A stretch of 64,000 nucleotides of DNA, taken from the NCBI GenBank assembly GCA_026874595.1, contig CM049308.1, positions 97,809,124 through 97,873,123 on the forward strand, written 5' to 3'. Positions within the stretch are counted from its first letter, which is position 1. The number at the start of each line of letters is the position of its first letter. Source of the DNA: Sipunculus nudus (lineage: Eukaryota; Annelida; Sipuncula; Golfingiida; Sipunculidae). The notes beneath the pieces were generated by a model. That model did not search any database. It was not told where the DNA came from and saw only the letters and a program-made list of their open reading frames with translations. Positions 34,676 through 46,417 of this stretch are shown piece by piece. The position numbers and the translations under genes are program-made.

Positions 34676-35567
34676 TCTGTCTGTCTGTCAATCCGTCCAT
34701 CAAAACAAATTTGTTTCCAGTTGATAACTCTAGGTTGGATTGACATAATGATGTCAAACATGACTTACATATGGCCCACCACTAAAGAAAGAACCTGTAT
34801 GATTTTGGGGTCATGAGGTCAAAGGTCAAGGTCACAAGACTCACTTATTTAAAAGATTATGGCTGCATTTTATGCCAAGCTTTTCATCCCAAACTGTCCA
34901 TCTTGCAGATTTAGCTGACTTGCCAGTATGGGGAGAGCATAAATGAATTTGGGGTCACAAGGTCAAAGGTGCTGTCACAAGGGCGATCTGTTCACAAATT
35001 AGTTTCCAGATGATAACTCCAGTTTAGTTTGACATATTAGTTTCAAACTTAACTTATATATGGCTCACCACTTAGGTAAGAACCCTGTTGATATTTAAGT
35101 CCAAAGGTCAAGGTCATAGGACCATTTCTTTAAAAGGAATGTGTATGTATTTCAAGCCAAACTTTTCATCACAAACCTGCCGTCTTCAAGATATTACTCG
35201 CATGCCAATAGGGGAAGATTCTTTCCGATTTTGGGTCATTGGGTCATTGGTCAAGGTCACAGAGCCCATCCATTCACAAATTAGTGTATGGATGATAATT
35301 CTGCTTTGGCTAGACATATTGGCTTCAAACTTGATTTATTAATGAATCACAGCTTAAGTAAGAAACCTTTTGATTTTCAGGGTCTAGAGGTCAAAGGTTA
35401 CGGTCACAGGAGCCACATCTTAAAAATGATTGTCGATGCACTGTAAATCATACTTTTCAACACAAACTTTCTATCTTTCACACATGGCTTACTTGCCCAA
35501 AGTGGAAGAAATCTGTAGATTTTGAGGTAACTTAGTCAGAGGTCAAGGTCCAGTACTGGACCTTTTT
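34676..35567 (+). repeat. Tandem family G, ~290-bp units
   Basis: It begins with a CTGTCTGTC tract right behind the family 4 end, then about three units anchored on 'ttcacaaattagtttccag'/'gataactccag' (34715, 34990, 35276). Each unit carries one or two AAAGGTCAAGGTCA-type motifs (34815, 35105, 35246, 35537). A family 1 element cuts it at a T-run, and no 3' end is seen. Confidence 0.65.
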
Positions 35568-37653
35568 AGCTCAGCTGACTATAAGTCATCTGAGCTATAG
35601 TCGTGGTCCATTGTCCGTTGTCTGTCCGTCCGTCCGTAAGACTAGCTGGCACGTTTCGACACCATTGGACCTACGAATCTGAAATTCGGCATACAGTTAG
35701 ATGTCCCCAAAATCTCCTACCATGCCAAAAATTGGGTCAATAGGACTTCGTTCCTTTCGAGATATTAAGGAAAAACCTCAATTTTTGATAAAAAAATCTA
35801 TTTTCACACTTCAGGACTACCTAATATCAAAACCACTCATCTGGTTTTCTTCATTTTTACCATAAATATTCCTCTATATGGTTCCTATGTACATGCCAGA
35901 AAATAAGGCAGCATTATTAAATTCTAAAAAGTTATGGGCCCAAACATAATAGATTTTGTAAAAAAATCAGGAAAGATATTTGGTCACTTAAGACCAAAAG
36001 TGTTAAAGGTAGGGACTTTTTTTTAGTAATACTACTTAAATTAATCAAAATTTAATTGCATACCAAAAATAAGATAAAAAAATGTTAAATTTTTTTAAAT
36101 ATTGGCAAAAATATAAAATTGGTACCTTAAATTTTGCCTAAGTTTGACCATGGCACGTTTTTTTCCTGTAACTGCTGTGGATTTAATTTTCAAAGCATGT
36201 TTTTTTTTTACCATTTCAACTGTTAACACCAAAAATTTGAAACCAGTTGATCAAAAACTGTAGATTTTATTCAAGTTTTGAGCACCATGTCACATATTCT
36301 TAGCATCAAGCTAGTGTTATCAAGTTTGCTAGAGCTCAGCTCCCCAGCTTCAGCTCTAAGTTCCTTAAATTTGGCATACAGTTAGATGTCCCCTAAATCC
36401 CCTACCATACTAAAAGTTTGGTCACTATAGGACTGCATTCCTTCGAGATATTAAGAAAAAACTTCATTATTCCATTAAAACCCATTGTTACACTTTAAGA
36501 CTGCCTAATATCAAAACCACTGATCTGACTCTGATCATATATAATATACATATTTTTCTATACATTAGCTATACATGAGAATTGCTGACGGTAGAGATTT
36601 TTGCCAGGGATATAACATTATTTAATCAAGATTTAATTATATTCCCAAAATTAGTTCTGATTTTTTCAAATTTTATAAGTTATTAGCATAAATATAAAAG
36701 CAGTACCTTAAATTTTGCCCAACTTTGGCCATGGCATGTTTTTTCCCTGTAAGCACTGTTGATTTAATTTTCATATCTTACACAAGTAAGGATTTTAGCT
36801 TCTTAATTTTGAAGTTATAAAAGGAATTCATCAAAAACTAGCTTATGAGACCATTTCACACCTAGGCTGTACTGAAGCCCCTCTTTTATGTCCCCACATT
36901 GACCTTTCAGGCCAATTATGCATGCTTGAAGTGAGGCACTCTGCAGCCAGCCAGCTCTTGGGTGGCTTAAGCTGGATCTAACTGTCCAACCCCCTCCTCT
37001 AGTATTTGTTTAGGCCATAAACATAACAATAAAATTTTTTTTTTAATTCTTGGTTTATGATAAAAACTTAAAAAAATAAATGGAAAGGAATTTATAGTTA
37101 ATGAGTTACAGGGAATTACCTTGCAATTACTGATCATTTATGGATCTTCCATGGATGGCCAAAATTGTATTTCAAATGACACTATGCAGTCACCATTGGG
37201 TATTTTTCATTTCAACCATAAAAATGAAAAATAAATAATTAAAATAAATTGTTGTTTACTAGTAGGGATTATATGAAGCAAGATAATGATAGACAAGGAT
37301 GCAGTTGATTATATTAAATTAATCTAAATTTCCAGGTCTTTTCTAGATGTTTAACTTGTTGGTTAATATTTATTACAAAATTAAAATAATAAATAAATAT
37401 GTTAAAAATTTAAAATATTACTCAGACAAGTGCTCATTAAAGATTTTAATTTGTTTGACTTATAACTCATGGTTGTATCAGTTGTTACATGATACTGGCT
37501 AAATAATCAAAATTTATATTGCTGGTCCTTTATTTCAGTTCATAAAATTAAACATTCCCAACTCCAGTTGGCTCTTGGTATAATATATTGGGTGCTTTGA
37601 TCCTTGCATTAATTTTAACACATGTATTAGTTTTATATCTGAGAATTCTTTTT

Positions 37654-38689
37654 AGCCCTCAGCCCTTAGGCTGATGGGCTATTGTCGTCACCCAAGCTGT
37701 CCGTCCGTCCGTCCGTCCGTCCGGCGTCCGTTAACTTTTACCTTGTGAGCGGGATATCTTGAAAAGGATTCACCGTCAGAATTTTATTTCCTCGGTAAAG
37801 ATGTATATCGACAAAATCTAGGTCAAGTTCGAAGATGGGTGACCTTGACCTATTTTTCTACATTTTAGAGCTGATTATAGAAAAACACTTAGATGCTAAT
37901 TACTCAGGAACCATTTGGTGGATTTTCACAAAACTTACTATGATTATTGGGACTGATAATCTGTACCTGCTACACAAGTTTGGTGGCGCCACCTACAATA
38001 TCTGATTTTTAATGAATTTTTATCGGATTTTTCAACTTTGGGCTTGTGAGCGGGATATCTCTAAAAGGATTCACCGTAGGAATTTTATTTTTTCAGTGAA
38101 GATGTATATTGACAAAATCTCGGTCAAGTTCGAAGATGGGTGACCTTGACCTATTTTTCTACGTTTTAGAGCTGATTATAGAAAAAACATTTAGACGCTT
38201 ATTTCTCAGGAACCATTGGCTGGATTTTCACAATACTTACTATGATCATAGGGAGTGATGGTCTGTAACTGCTGCACAAGTTTGGGGGCGCCACCTGCAA
38301 TTTCTTATTTTTAATGAATTTTTCTTTGATTTTTCAACTTTGGCCTTGTGCGCGGGATATCTCTAAAAGGATTCACAATAGGAATTTTATTTCTTTGGTG
38401 AAGCTGTATATCGACAAAATCTCGGTCAAGTTCAAAGATGGGTGACCTTGACATACTTTTCAAGGTCACAGAGCTGATAATAGAATAAAACTTAGAAGCT
38501 TATTTTTCAGGTAGCATTTGGTGGATTTTTATGAATCATGGTACATGCCTCTCAATTTTAAATTTATAACTGAGACATGTACAGATATACATCCATGTGA
38601 GAACAGATATTTAGTACTTGTTACTGTTACCACCTCTAAACACTGTTCTTTTGGCTGAGGGCTTTTGTCAGCTTCTGCTGATATTCTAG
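37654..38689 (+). mobile_element. Family 3 HINE-like element, complete
   Basis: 1036 bp. The 5' end after TTTTT has AGCCCTCAGCC-CTTA-GGCTGATGGGCT (hairpin), then (CCGT)n at 37700-37722 and three ~300-bp units. One unit has the exact palindrome GGTGGCGCCACC at 37982-37993, and each has GGTGACCTTGAC. The 3' end is GGCTGAGGGCT (38653-38663, perfect inverse of the 5' arm), the hairpin TCAGC-TTCT-GCTGA (38668-38681) and CTAG, followed by T. The paralogue at about 61786-61812 lacks the element and shows no duplication beyond T. Confidence 0.88.
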
Positions 38690-38733
38690 TCTTTTTTTCC
38701 TGATACCATTTAAGCCTTTAAACTCCAATACCG

Positions 38734-38788
38734 CCTTGGCGGGCGCACGGTTTGTCACAGGCCTAGAATTCAAAGGCGCCCGCCAGGG
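38734..38788. repeat. GC-rich inverted repeat near TTAA element end
   Basis: CCTTGGCGGGCGC (38734-38746) and GCGCCCGCCAGGG (38776-38788) pair in 12 of 13 positions around a 29-base loop. It is one of the most GC-rich spots in the window. Confidence 0.7.
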
Positions 38789-41471
38789 CGCGCTAAAGCC
38801 CATTTTACATACCCGTATTTGGGGCAAGTTTTGGGGGTGAAATGTCTATTGTCATCCATCATATTTGTACTTAAATGAAAGAGCAGAACATGTGACCAAG
38901 ATCCAAACTGGCGCGGACGCCGACTTGTTGGAAAAAAATAAAAATGATTGACTTTCACTCACGTGGCCTTGTTACGTGGGCCCTGGTAACATGTCGCCTG
39001 CGAGAGTAAAATCAGACACTTTCGCTAAATTCATCAGAAATCGGTAAATCACTAAATGTTGGCTATCAATTCCAGTGAGAAAACCAAGTGCAATGTGTTT
39101 ACAGAGTTAACTTCCGTTAAATATTTCCAAGATCATATATTATCCCTTTTTTTATTGGTTTAACTTGTGACCAATGATTGCCGTCCGACTGACTGACGCG
39201 TTTGACAGACACCACGCACGTGATCTGAGTGACCTCCTAATTGTGTCATGTAATGGCACTGGAAAACCATGTTTTACTGATATCATATAATAAGATGAGT
39301 ATTTATTTTAAATATTAACATATTTTCATAAATAAAAATCGAAGATACTGTCATATATCATGTCGTATATATATGTGATGTCTGATTGTTTACTAGTGAT
39401 CATTTCTGTGCCTAACATTCTATGTACAATCGTTATCGGGCACAATCGGCCGTGCACAAGAACTGTCAATCATTCTAAGAGACTTTATGAATTGAAAATA
39501 AAATTGATACCGTCTTAACTTAGAAAGAGCCAGATAATTTATGGATATAGTTAATTTTCCAGTGTAAAATATAGTGATAATATACTTCATGAAATATTGA
39601 TGTAATTATTATACGACGTACGTGGAACTGCACGCTTACACCCAGATCCTTGAATATGTAAGACAAGACAGTAAGTGACTTATACGCTTGAACAAATATG
39701 TATTAATACGGTTTCAACACATACTGAACAGATTTTACAAATTTGTATATGTGTAGTACTTTCTGTATATGTATAGGCTACATGTGTACGTGCATGTGTG
39801 CGCGCTTTTGTGTGTGCATGTGTGTGTATATAGGCCTATATATATATACACATGTATATAGTATGTGCGTATTATAATTGTCATTGGTGATTGAAAAAAG
39901 CACTGTCACTGCCAGTGAAACAGATTTTGGGAGGAGCTGCAAAACATCCTTAAATATATATGGCACATAGCAAATAAAATTATAGAACTATAACCTATTA
40001 TATTATGAATTGAAGTAAATAATTTTTTTTGGTAATACATGTTTGCCTATAACAGGCTATTCATTGTTGTAAGGAATAGTACTGCGTTAAATGTTTGTAC
40101 CTTTTAAACATAAAATCTTACCACTGATACCAGAACTTATAACTCCTTTTAACATTTCATCCATGTCAATTTCTCAAATCGGTTTCATTCGCTGCCTATA
40201 TTCATAAAAAATACATAGTGTATACCGCAGACCGCCTGCATATATATCGCATATACCGTGCGCCTGGTATAAACGCCGCTTTATATTGATATCGCTCTCA
40301 AAACCCAGTCACCGTGCATGCATGGCCCTGGGATTAAATATGGAAAATGTGTCTTGGTCATGATAATCCTTTAAAGTCATACGGCGGAGTCAGTCTCAGT
40401 CATGATACATGCAGGACAAATGAATAAAATGCATTTGCCAATCATAAATTAGAAGCTATAGCGTGTATATATATAGTGACGGTGACACAGTGAAAGTAAA
40501 ATATAAAGACCGAAGATGCGGACTTTCAATATGCATGCGCATGGTGTATTCAAAATGACGAGAAACCATGCAGGTGGACAAATTAGACTGAAATATAATT
40601 GTACCTTTCCATTGCTGTAAGATAGATTTAAAAGACGCAGGTATACAAATATATCTATATTGCAAAATGTTTGATGGCTTTGTCTCAAACTTGCCCCTTT
40701 CGAAGACCTAAAATACCACAAGGTGTCGGCTTCTATTTTTACCCACCAGACCTTGTCATTTTCACGTTTGATTGACAGTTTTATTAGCACACGGAAATTT
40801 TCTTATCACACAGAAGATTTTAGCGGAAAGACAGCACACATCATGTGGCCAACCAGGCAGGGATTCGGAGTGGAAATTACTACTTTAAATTGGCATCTAT
40901 TACATTAATCATCAAAGGATATCATTTACAATGTTCGGGAACCGAACGACATGTATAATTGCAAGGTGTAGGTCATGGTCCGCGTCTCTACAGCTGACGG
41001 GACTGGTGAATACAAAATAAATAAATAAACAAACACCCAAGGGATCATAACTTATTAGAAGTTTTTGGAACATTCCAGGCGCTTCTTTAGAATTATTGAA
41101 TTATTGCTGCATTGTGTTTTATGATTAACTGGAACTCTGCATCTCCGTGAAATCACCACCTTGCAGCCTGGGGAGACCGCATGCATTCCTGCTGAAGCTG
41201 AAGTTTTATCAGCAGTGCATGACTTATGCATTCTGACTATATGAAGGCTTAAATGTACAAAGTTGCATACGGAGGTTACCAGATTAGATATATGATTTGA
41301 AGTTAGGTCTCGTGTATACATCTAGTTAACCAAGGAATTGTGCGTCTCAAAATTATTAAATAAATTTCCTACTTTTCTTCAAGTGAAGTTGAATTGAATA
41401 AATGTAATTATATATTATATTTCCATTTTATATTAATTTCATAACGTAATTATGCTTCATTTAAATGTCAC

Positions 41472-41617
41472 TGAAATAAAGTGCAAATTGAAGACCTGGA
41501 TAAGTAAGTGCATAAAGATATGTACGTGCAATTTTCCTCTAAGATGAAATAAAGTGCAAATTGAAGACCTGGATAAGTAAGTGCATAAAGATATGTACGT
41601 GCAATTTTCCTCTAAGA
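41472..41617 (+). repeat. Perfect 73-bp tandem duplication
   Basis: 41472-41544 and 41545-41617 appear identical ('tgaaataaagtgcaaattga...'). The absence of differences implies a recent event, or an assembly artefact. Confidence 0.93.
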
Positions 41618-42069
41618 TACCAGAATGTACTGCTATGAAATCATAGTAACTAGGCATAATTTTGATAGGCATTGTTGGATATAAGTAGGCCTATATATTT
41701 GAATAACATAACATACATTAAAATGTACTGTGAAAAACATGTTTCTTTGGTGTTACTTCACAGTTTAGTATCGTTTTCCCACGTTTATAAACTTTGGTAT
41801 TATGTGCATTATCCCAATAGCACATTTTTTAAAACACCTTTCCAACAATAAAAAATATTGATTTTGCGTTATTTTATATTCTTGTTAATAACGATTTGTT
41901 TACATTAATGTGCATATATATTATATATGTAATGAATTATTGTTCTACTATCTAAGTACTATCAGTACGTGTTCTCGTTGTTTCTGATCCCTGCGGGAAA
42001 GAATCCCTTCTAATGCATATACATATATTGCATGACGTGAAAGGATGTTTCCAGGTAACTCCAACAAAC

Positions 42070-42100
<31 letters not shown>

Positions 42101-42150
42101 GAATAATTCGACCGCCAGTCGGCACTGCATCTCATGATGCCTCTTATAAT

Positions 42151-42250
42151 AAACACGCCAGACTTAGTCACGTGAACCTTGTCCATTTAAAAGACTTTAC
42201 AAAGTAAACACGCCAGACCCAGTCACGTGAACCTTGCCGATGTAAAAGTA
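42151..42250 (+). repeat. Two-copy repeat with CACGTG
   Basis: 'taaacacgccagac-tagtcacgtgaacctt' occurs at 42151 and 42206 with small changes (period about 55 bp). Each copy holds GTCACGTGA, an E-box/USF-type palindrome. Confidence 0.65.
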
Positions 42251-42699
42251 GACGCGATTGGGTGAGAAAAGTTTGCAGCGTCAGTGCGTCATCGCTGGCT
42301 GAGGGATGACGCGGTTGAATTGGACCATTCAGGAAAGAAACCCAAACAGACATGTCGTCTTGCATCTTAATTGCCCAGTAAAAGTTTTAATTTATTTTTA
42401 TTTTTCCGTTATATTGATTAGATAGGTTAATCCTGCGACTAAAGTCAGCAAAACCGCGCCATTAATGTACCTTGTGTGCTACACATTGCTGAATTCACTC
42501 ATTATCGCTCAATCACCGTCAGCCGCGAAGGGGCGGGTACTTCAAAAGAAATTGCATGGATACCCTCAATTAGGAAAATAACAGTTTTCACAAGTGTAAG
42601 ACATATTTGTTTTGATTTTTATTTCAAATTTTAGTACATTTGCACTTTTTAGAATGGGAAAGATTTGGATATATCAACGTTTATTAAGGCTAATCGTTG

Positions 42700-42951
42700 A
42701 TCGAACCAAGTGCACACCTGTTTACCTGTCGCACCTGGATTTTTACCCGTGCAGATAAACGCGACAGACCAACTTAACAGCAATTTTATTATTGCATGAA
42801 ATGTAAACAAACAGAGTAGACACAATTTTCCAGATTTTATTTTATAATCCGTCGGCGATTTGTTTTTGCCTGCACATGTTAAAATATATTAATTTGACAT
42901 AAAAAGGTATATTACAGGTAACCAGATAATTTGTGCATTTTACACCCATAA

Positions 42952-42989
<38 letters not shown>

Positions 42990-44640
42990 TTGGAGGTAAC
43001 CGCCTCCATTTTTTAATGCTAGCTTAACTAAGTATATGTACATCTGCAGATTTCCATTCCGGTTTCGGACTACGTGACAGGGCAGTATCACACGCTTCCT
43101 CTCATTTTATATCCTGGCGTTAACCAGGCCCGGTGACTACTGCACCTGCGGGCCCTGGGTTGGTAATCATACCACCGAGGACCCCCGAAAGGCGCACTCG
43201 TTTGTGAGTGAAACACGGCCGTTGGGCACGACCTTCCCATTAAGCCTGCAGAGCGCTCACCCTGGGTGGGGGCAGACCATGAAAAACCTCACCGCCTCGG
43301 CTGAGATTCGAACTCACGATCTCCCGGCTTTGAGTCCTGCGCTTTACCCCTGAGCCACAGAAGCCGGTAAAATTATATATTTTGCACATTGGACAAAAGT
43401 AAATAGTTTTTATTGCGATGTTCCTTATAACAAGTGCAATATATAATTTAAATTTAAAAAATGAGAATTTACCTTTATTTACCTGATCTTACCTGTGCAG
43501 GTGAGTAAACTTTTACAGGTAGCAATTGGCAAAATTGAAATGCACAAGTCTCATGGCTGTGCAGTTAATTAAAAGATAGCTTCTGCATATTGTTTTGACT
43601 CCTTCAAAAATTTCCTTTCCACTTTTAAAATGAATAGTTGTCTTTATATTCTGTACTTACAAAGGTAATTAAATCTGTTTAAGATCAAAGGTATCATTTC
43701 AGGTAACCCAATAAATAGTGCAGTTAGTACCTGTAATTCATAAATTTTACACATGGCACTCAAAATTAAGTTGTTTGTTTTTTTTTGTCCTCCCTAATTA
43801 CATGTATAAAATATATACTTCATTAAAAAATAATTTACCTGGATTTACCTGAACTCACCTGTACAGGTGAGTATGTTTTTATGTGTACTGTAACCAAAAT
43901 TATCAATTTATGTTTTACATGTCTGAAAAATAAAAATATAATGGTTTTACACAGTTGACACTTGTTTATCCCTATTCTCACCAGCCACTTTTCAGCATGA
44001 TTTTGTCACTGTCACAGGTAATTATAATTAGATCAGTTGAAGAACAAAGGTACTATTCACATAGGTAACTTAATTACTGTATTAAAAGCACCTGTTCTTA
44101 TATCAAAATTAATTATACAGTCCATAAATAGAGAAGGTATTAATTTATAGTAACTATAATGATGAACAAGGTGTTTGCGTACATATTCAGAAAAAAAAAT
44201 AATTTACCTTTTCTTACCTGTACAGGTAAACATATGTGTTATATGTCAATAGTCATCGAATGTGCTCTTTTGGTCAGCAAGCTTTTCAGGTGAAAAATAT
44301 ATGATTCCCACAGAAAAATCCAATTTTACTAGCACATTCTGGTTCGTCGGTGGTTCCCTTTCCAGTGTTAAACCAAATCATTTACCTTTTTCTTACCTTT
44401 AATATATAATTACCTTAGAGTGAAAAAAATCCTTACATTTCCCTTTTTTTATCAAATGGTTCATGGGTTACCTGAACAGGATGAAAGGGGTCATTTTTGT
44501 GATATACCAGTGAGTGGAAATACAGGTAGTACAGATTTACCTGTTTTTACCTGTATTTACCTTGGTTACATACATATCAAACCAGGTATGTAGAAAATAA
44601 ATAAAATAACATGAAGGACATATACCTGACAGTAAAAGCT
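42700..44640 (+). repeat. ~350-bp satellite with ACCTGTACAGGT palindromes
   Basis: Degenerate units recur with anchors near 42732, 43480, 43840, 44206 and 44540, each a cluster of 'tttacct'/'acctg' words ending in ACCTGTACAGGT-like palindromes (43855-43868, 44216-44227). Another block in each unit is 'aggta-ca-aggtaacc-aataa'. Removing the SINE reduces the first interval (about 748 bp) to about 340 bp. The SINE therefore landed in an existing array. Confidence 0.68.
42959..43369 (-). mobile_element. tRNA-derived SINE
   Basis: Read on the minus strand, it starts near 43369 with a tRNA-like head: A box TGGCTCAGGGGTAAAGC (complement of 43341-43357) and B box GTTCGAATC (complement of 43305-43313). 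A ~300-bp body follows, then a poly-A tail (T-run 42959-42988). A 9-bp target duplication AAATTATAT flanks it (42950-42958 and 43370-43378). The head folds like a 72-nt tRNA, but the body, tail and duplications show it is a SINE and not a tRNA gene. It may belong to a bivalve SINE family with a conserved central domain, which I cannot verify. Confidence 0.88.
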
Positions 44641-45052
44641 GAAAATTTCACAAAGATACCTTTAACGGTTACTGAGTAAATGTCTCTTATATAGATTCAT
44701 GTCAAAATGTGGAAAAAATGCAAAATAAATCTGAACAGTAGGAGTGTGACAATCCACAGGCTAATCTGAACAGTAAAGGGTTAAAAAAATATATATATTC
44801 AAATTTTTCCTGTTAGTGCTGTGGATTTAATTTTCACAGCATGTACACATTAGCATTTCATCTGTTAAAATCTGAAATTTGAAACCAATTGATCAAAAAC
44901 TGTAGATTTTATTCAAGTTTCCAGGTACCATGTCTTCATTGTTTACATCAGGTCAGTATAAATGCAGTGTACTGGGCAGTTACATAACACCTTCAGGTCT
45001 GACCTACTGCCACTGTGAGTGTCTGGGTCAGGCAGTAATTACCAGAGAACCT

Positions 45053-45129
45053 CTCTCTCTCTGGCAGTCTAGCTCTCTCTCTCTCTCTCTCTCTCTCCTC
45101 TCCTTTTTCTCTTTGTCTCTCCATCTTTC

Positions 45130-45160
<31 letters not shown>

Positions 45161-45163
45161 TAC
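45053..45163 (+). repeat. (CT)n-rich microsatellite
   Basis: Polypyrimidine tract within family 1. The paralogue at 62080-62304 is longer and has a (CTCA)n extension. Confidence 0.95.
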
Positions 45164-45722
45164 CCTAATTGCCTCCCTTCCTCCCTCCATACCATTCTGT
45201 TGACAGGTACTATAAACTGGATACATTAGCTATAAATGTTGATGCAATTTAGAAATGTGAATCAACTGAAATATTCACAATCACATGTATGTTATACTGT
45301 AAAGTTATAGTAACATTCGTAAACTTGAATTAAAATTATGTAATGAAAAATAGGAATAAATGCAAATATTGTTATTTTTTTCTTGGCTCAGAATGAGGAA
45401 AAAATGATCTGCTTTGTTTCTCCATCTTTCTGCCTGTTTTAAATATTTAATGTTCATGAATAAACTTTTTTTTATAAGCACTATTGAATTAAATTTCATA
45501 TCCTGTATGTATATGCAAGGGTGTTGTAACTCTCACCATCCCCATCTTCATCCCACTGAGGCTTTGCTCCATGGCACTGTGAACAATAGTTCTATGGCTA
45601 TAGCATAAAATTTAATAATTAAAGAAATTATCTACAGAGAGACAGAGGCGTTGTAACTCTGATCATAACACCCCCCCCCCCCCAACACCCCCCCCCCCCC
45701 ATCAAGTCATTGCACCTGTGGA

Positions 45723-45923
45723 GTGGGGACGTTATGGCAACTGTATACATATCATAAAATTGATAAAAAAGGTTTACCAAATAAATTGGATCTCATCAGA
45801 CAAATGTGTAAAATGTTGAACTCTCAACAGCTTATCAAAAAGGTAACCAATGGAAAGGCATGGTCAGATCTCAAATATTATTTGCAACATTTTCTTCAAT
45901 CATATAAACCAACCATGGCCTAG
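45723..45923 (+). other. Open frame inside family 1, two copies
   Basis: A 66-codon frame (ends SDLKYYLQHFLQSYKPTMA) that recurs at 62855-63118 with only a few amino-acid changes (G/E, M/L, S/C, K/N). The composition looks protein-like (charged helix KIDKKGLPNKLDLIRQMCK), but most differences are non-synonymous, which argues against selection. No family recognised. Confidence 0.15.
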
Positions 45924-46417
45924 ATTACCTCTTCCTCTCAAACTTTATCTACATTTCATCATATTTTTTAGATTTTAACCTTCCAGGTGGTTCAGTACTG
46001 TTGACCATTTGTCCATAGGTACCTATGTACATGCCAGAAATTATGTCAATATTGTGAAATATGTAGACGTGAGGGGCATCAAAATAATGTACCTTGTCAA
46101 GACCGATCTTGTCAAGATATCATGTCATACAGTCACAAATTCATAAATCCCCTCATCAGCATAGTTAATCATAACCTTGTATCTGTCAAATTGAAATCTT
46201 GCAGTTTTCCGTACACTGTAGATCCTTCAACAAATAGCCTTATCATCATTAAACCACTGCTTAGTATACTGTCATTGCATTCATATTTGCTCAAATAAAT
46301 TGCTTTTTTCGACCCCTCCCAAATAAATAAAAAATAAACCACTTTATTTTACTCCATATTAACTCATCAGTCAGGTTATTTCATATATCATTTACTCACA
46401 TATTACATTATATTCCT

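Larger units (their letters stand above)
38714..44780. mobile_element. 6.07-kb TTAA-flanked element, no transposase seen
   Basis: Bounded by TTAA at 38710-38713 and 44781-44784. The left end is GCCTTTAAAC and the right end inverts to CCCTTTACTG (shared CCTTTA). The same site in the family 1 paralogue (61805-61835) reads 'gatttaaaaa...ttttcctgttag' with a single TTAA. TTAA targets and CCTTT-like ends point to the piggyBac group (Kolobok is the alternative). All frames are under 115 codons without DDE motifs. The interior holds a GC-rich hairpin (38734-38788), a (GT)n-like stretch (39785-39850), a 73-bp duplication, a C-run, a SINE and a ~350-bp satellite. Confidence 0.78.
35568..46417 (+). mobile_element. 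Family 1 element carrying two insertions
   Basis: 5' hairpin at 35568-35596 and CCGTCCGTCC tract. Core units follow to 37653, then a family 3 element (37654-38689), 24 bp of family 1, and a 6.07-kb TTAA element (38714-44780). The body resumes at 44781. The uninterrupted arrangement is in the copy at 60550-63670 (61561-61850), which acts as empty site for both insertions. The 3' end is lost at 46417, where the copy meets a 5'-clipped family 1 element. Confidence 0.8.

Noticed and set aside
43300-43369. tRNA gene candidate
   Set aside because: A and B boxes are present, but the sequence continues into a SINE body with poly-A tail and target duplications.
45053-45163. Serine/leucine-rich or Arg/Glu-rich ORFs
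   Set aside because: Artefacts of the (CT)n microsatellite; same for 62054-62362.
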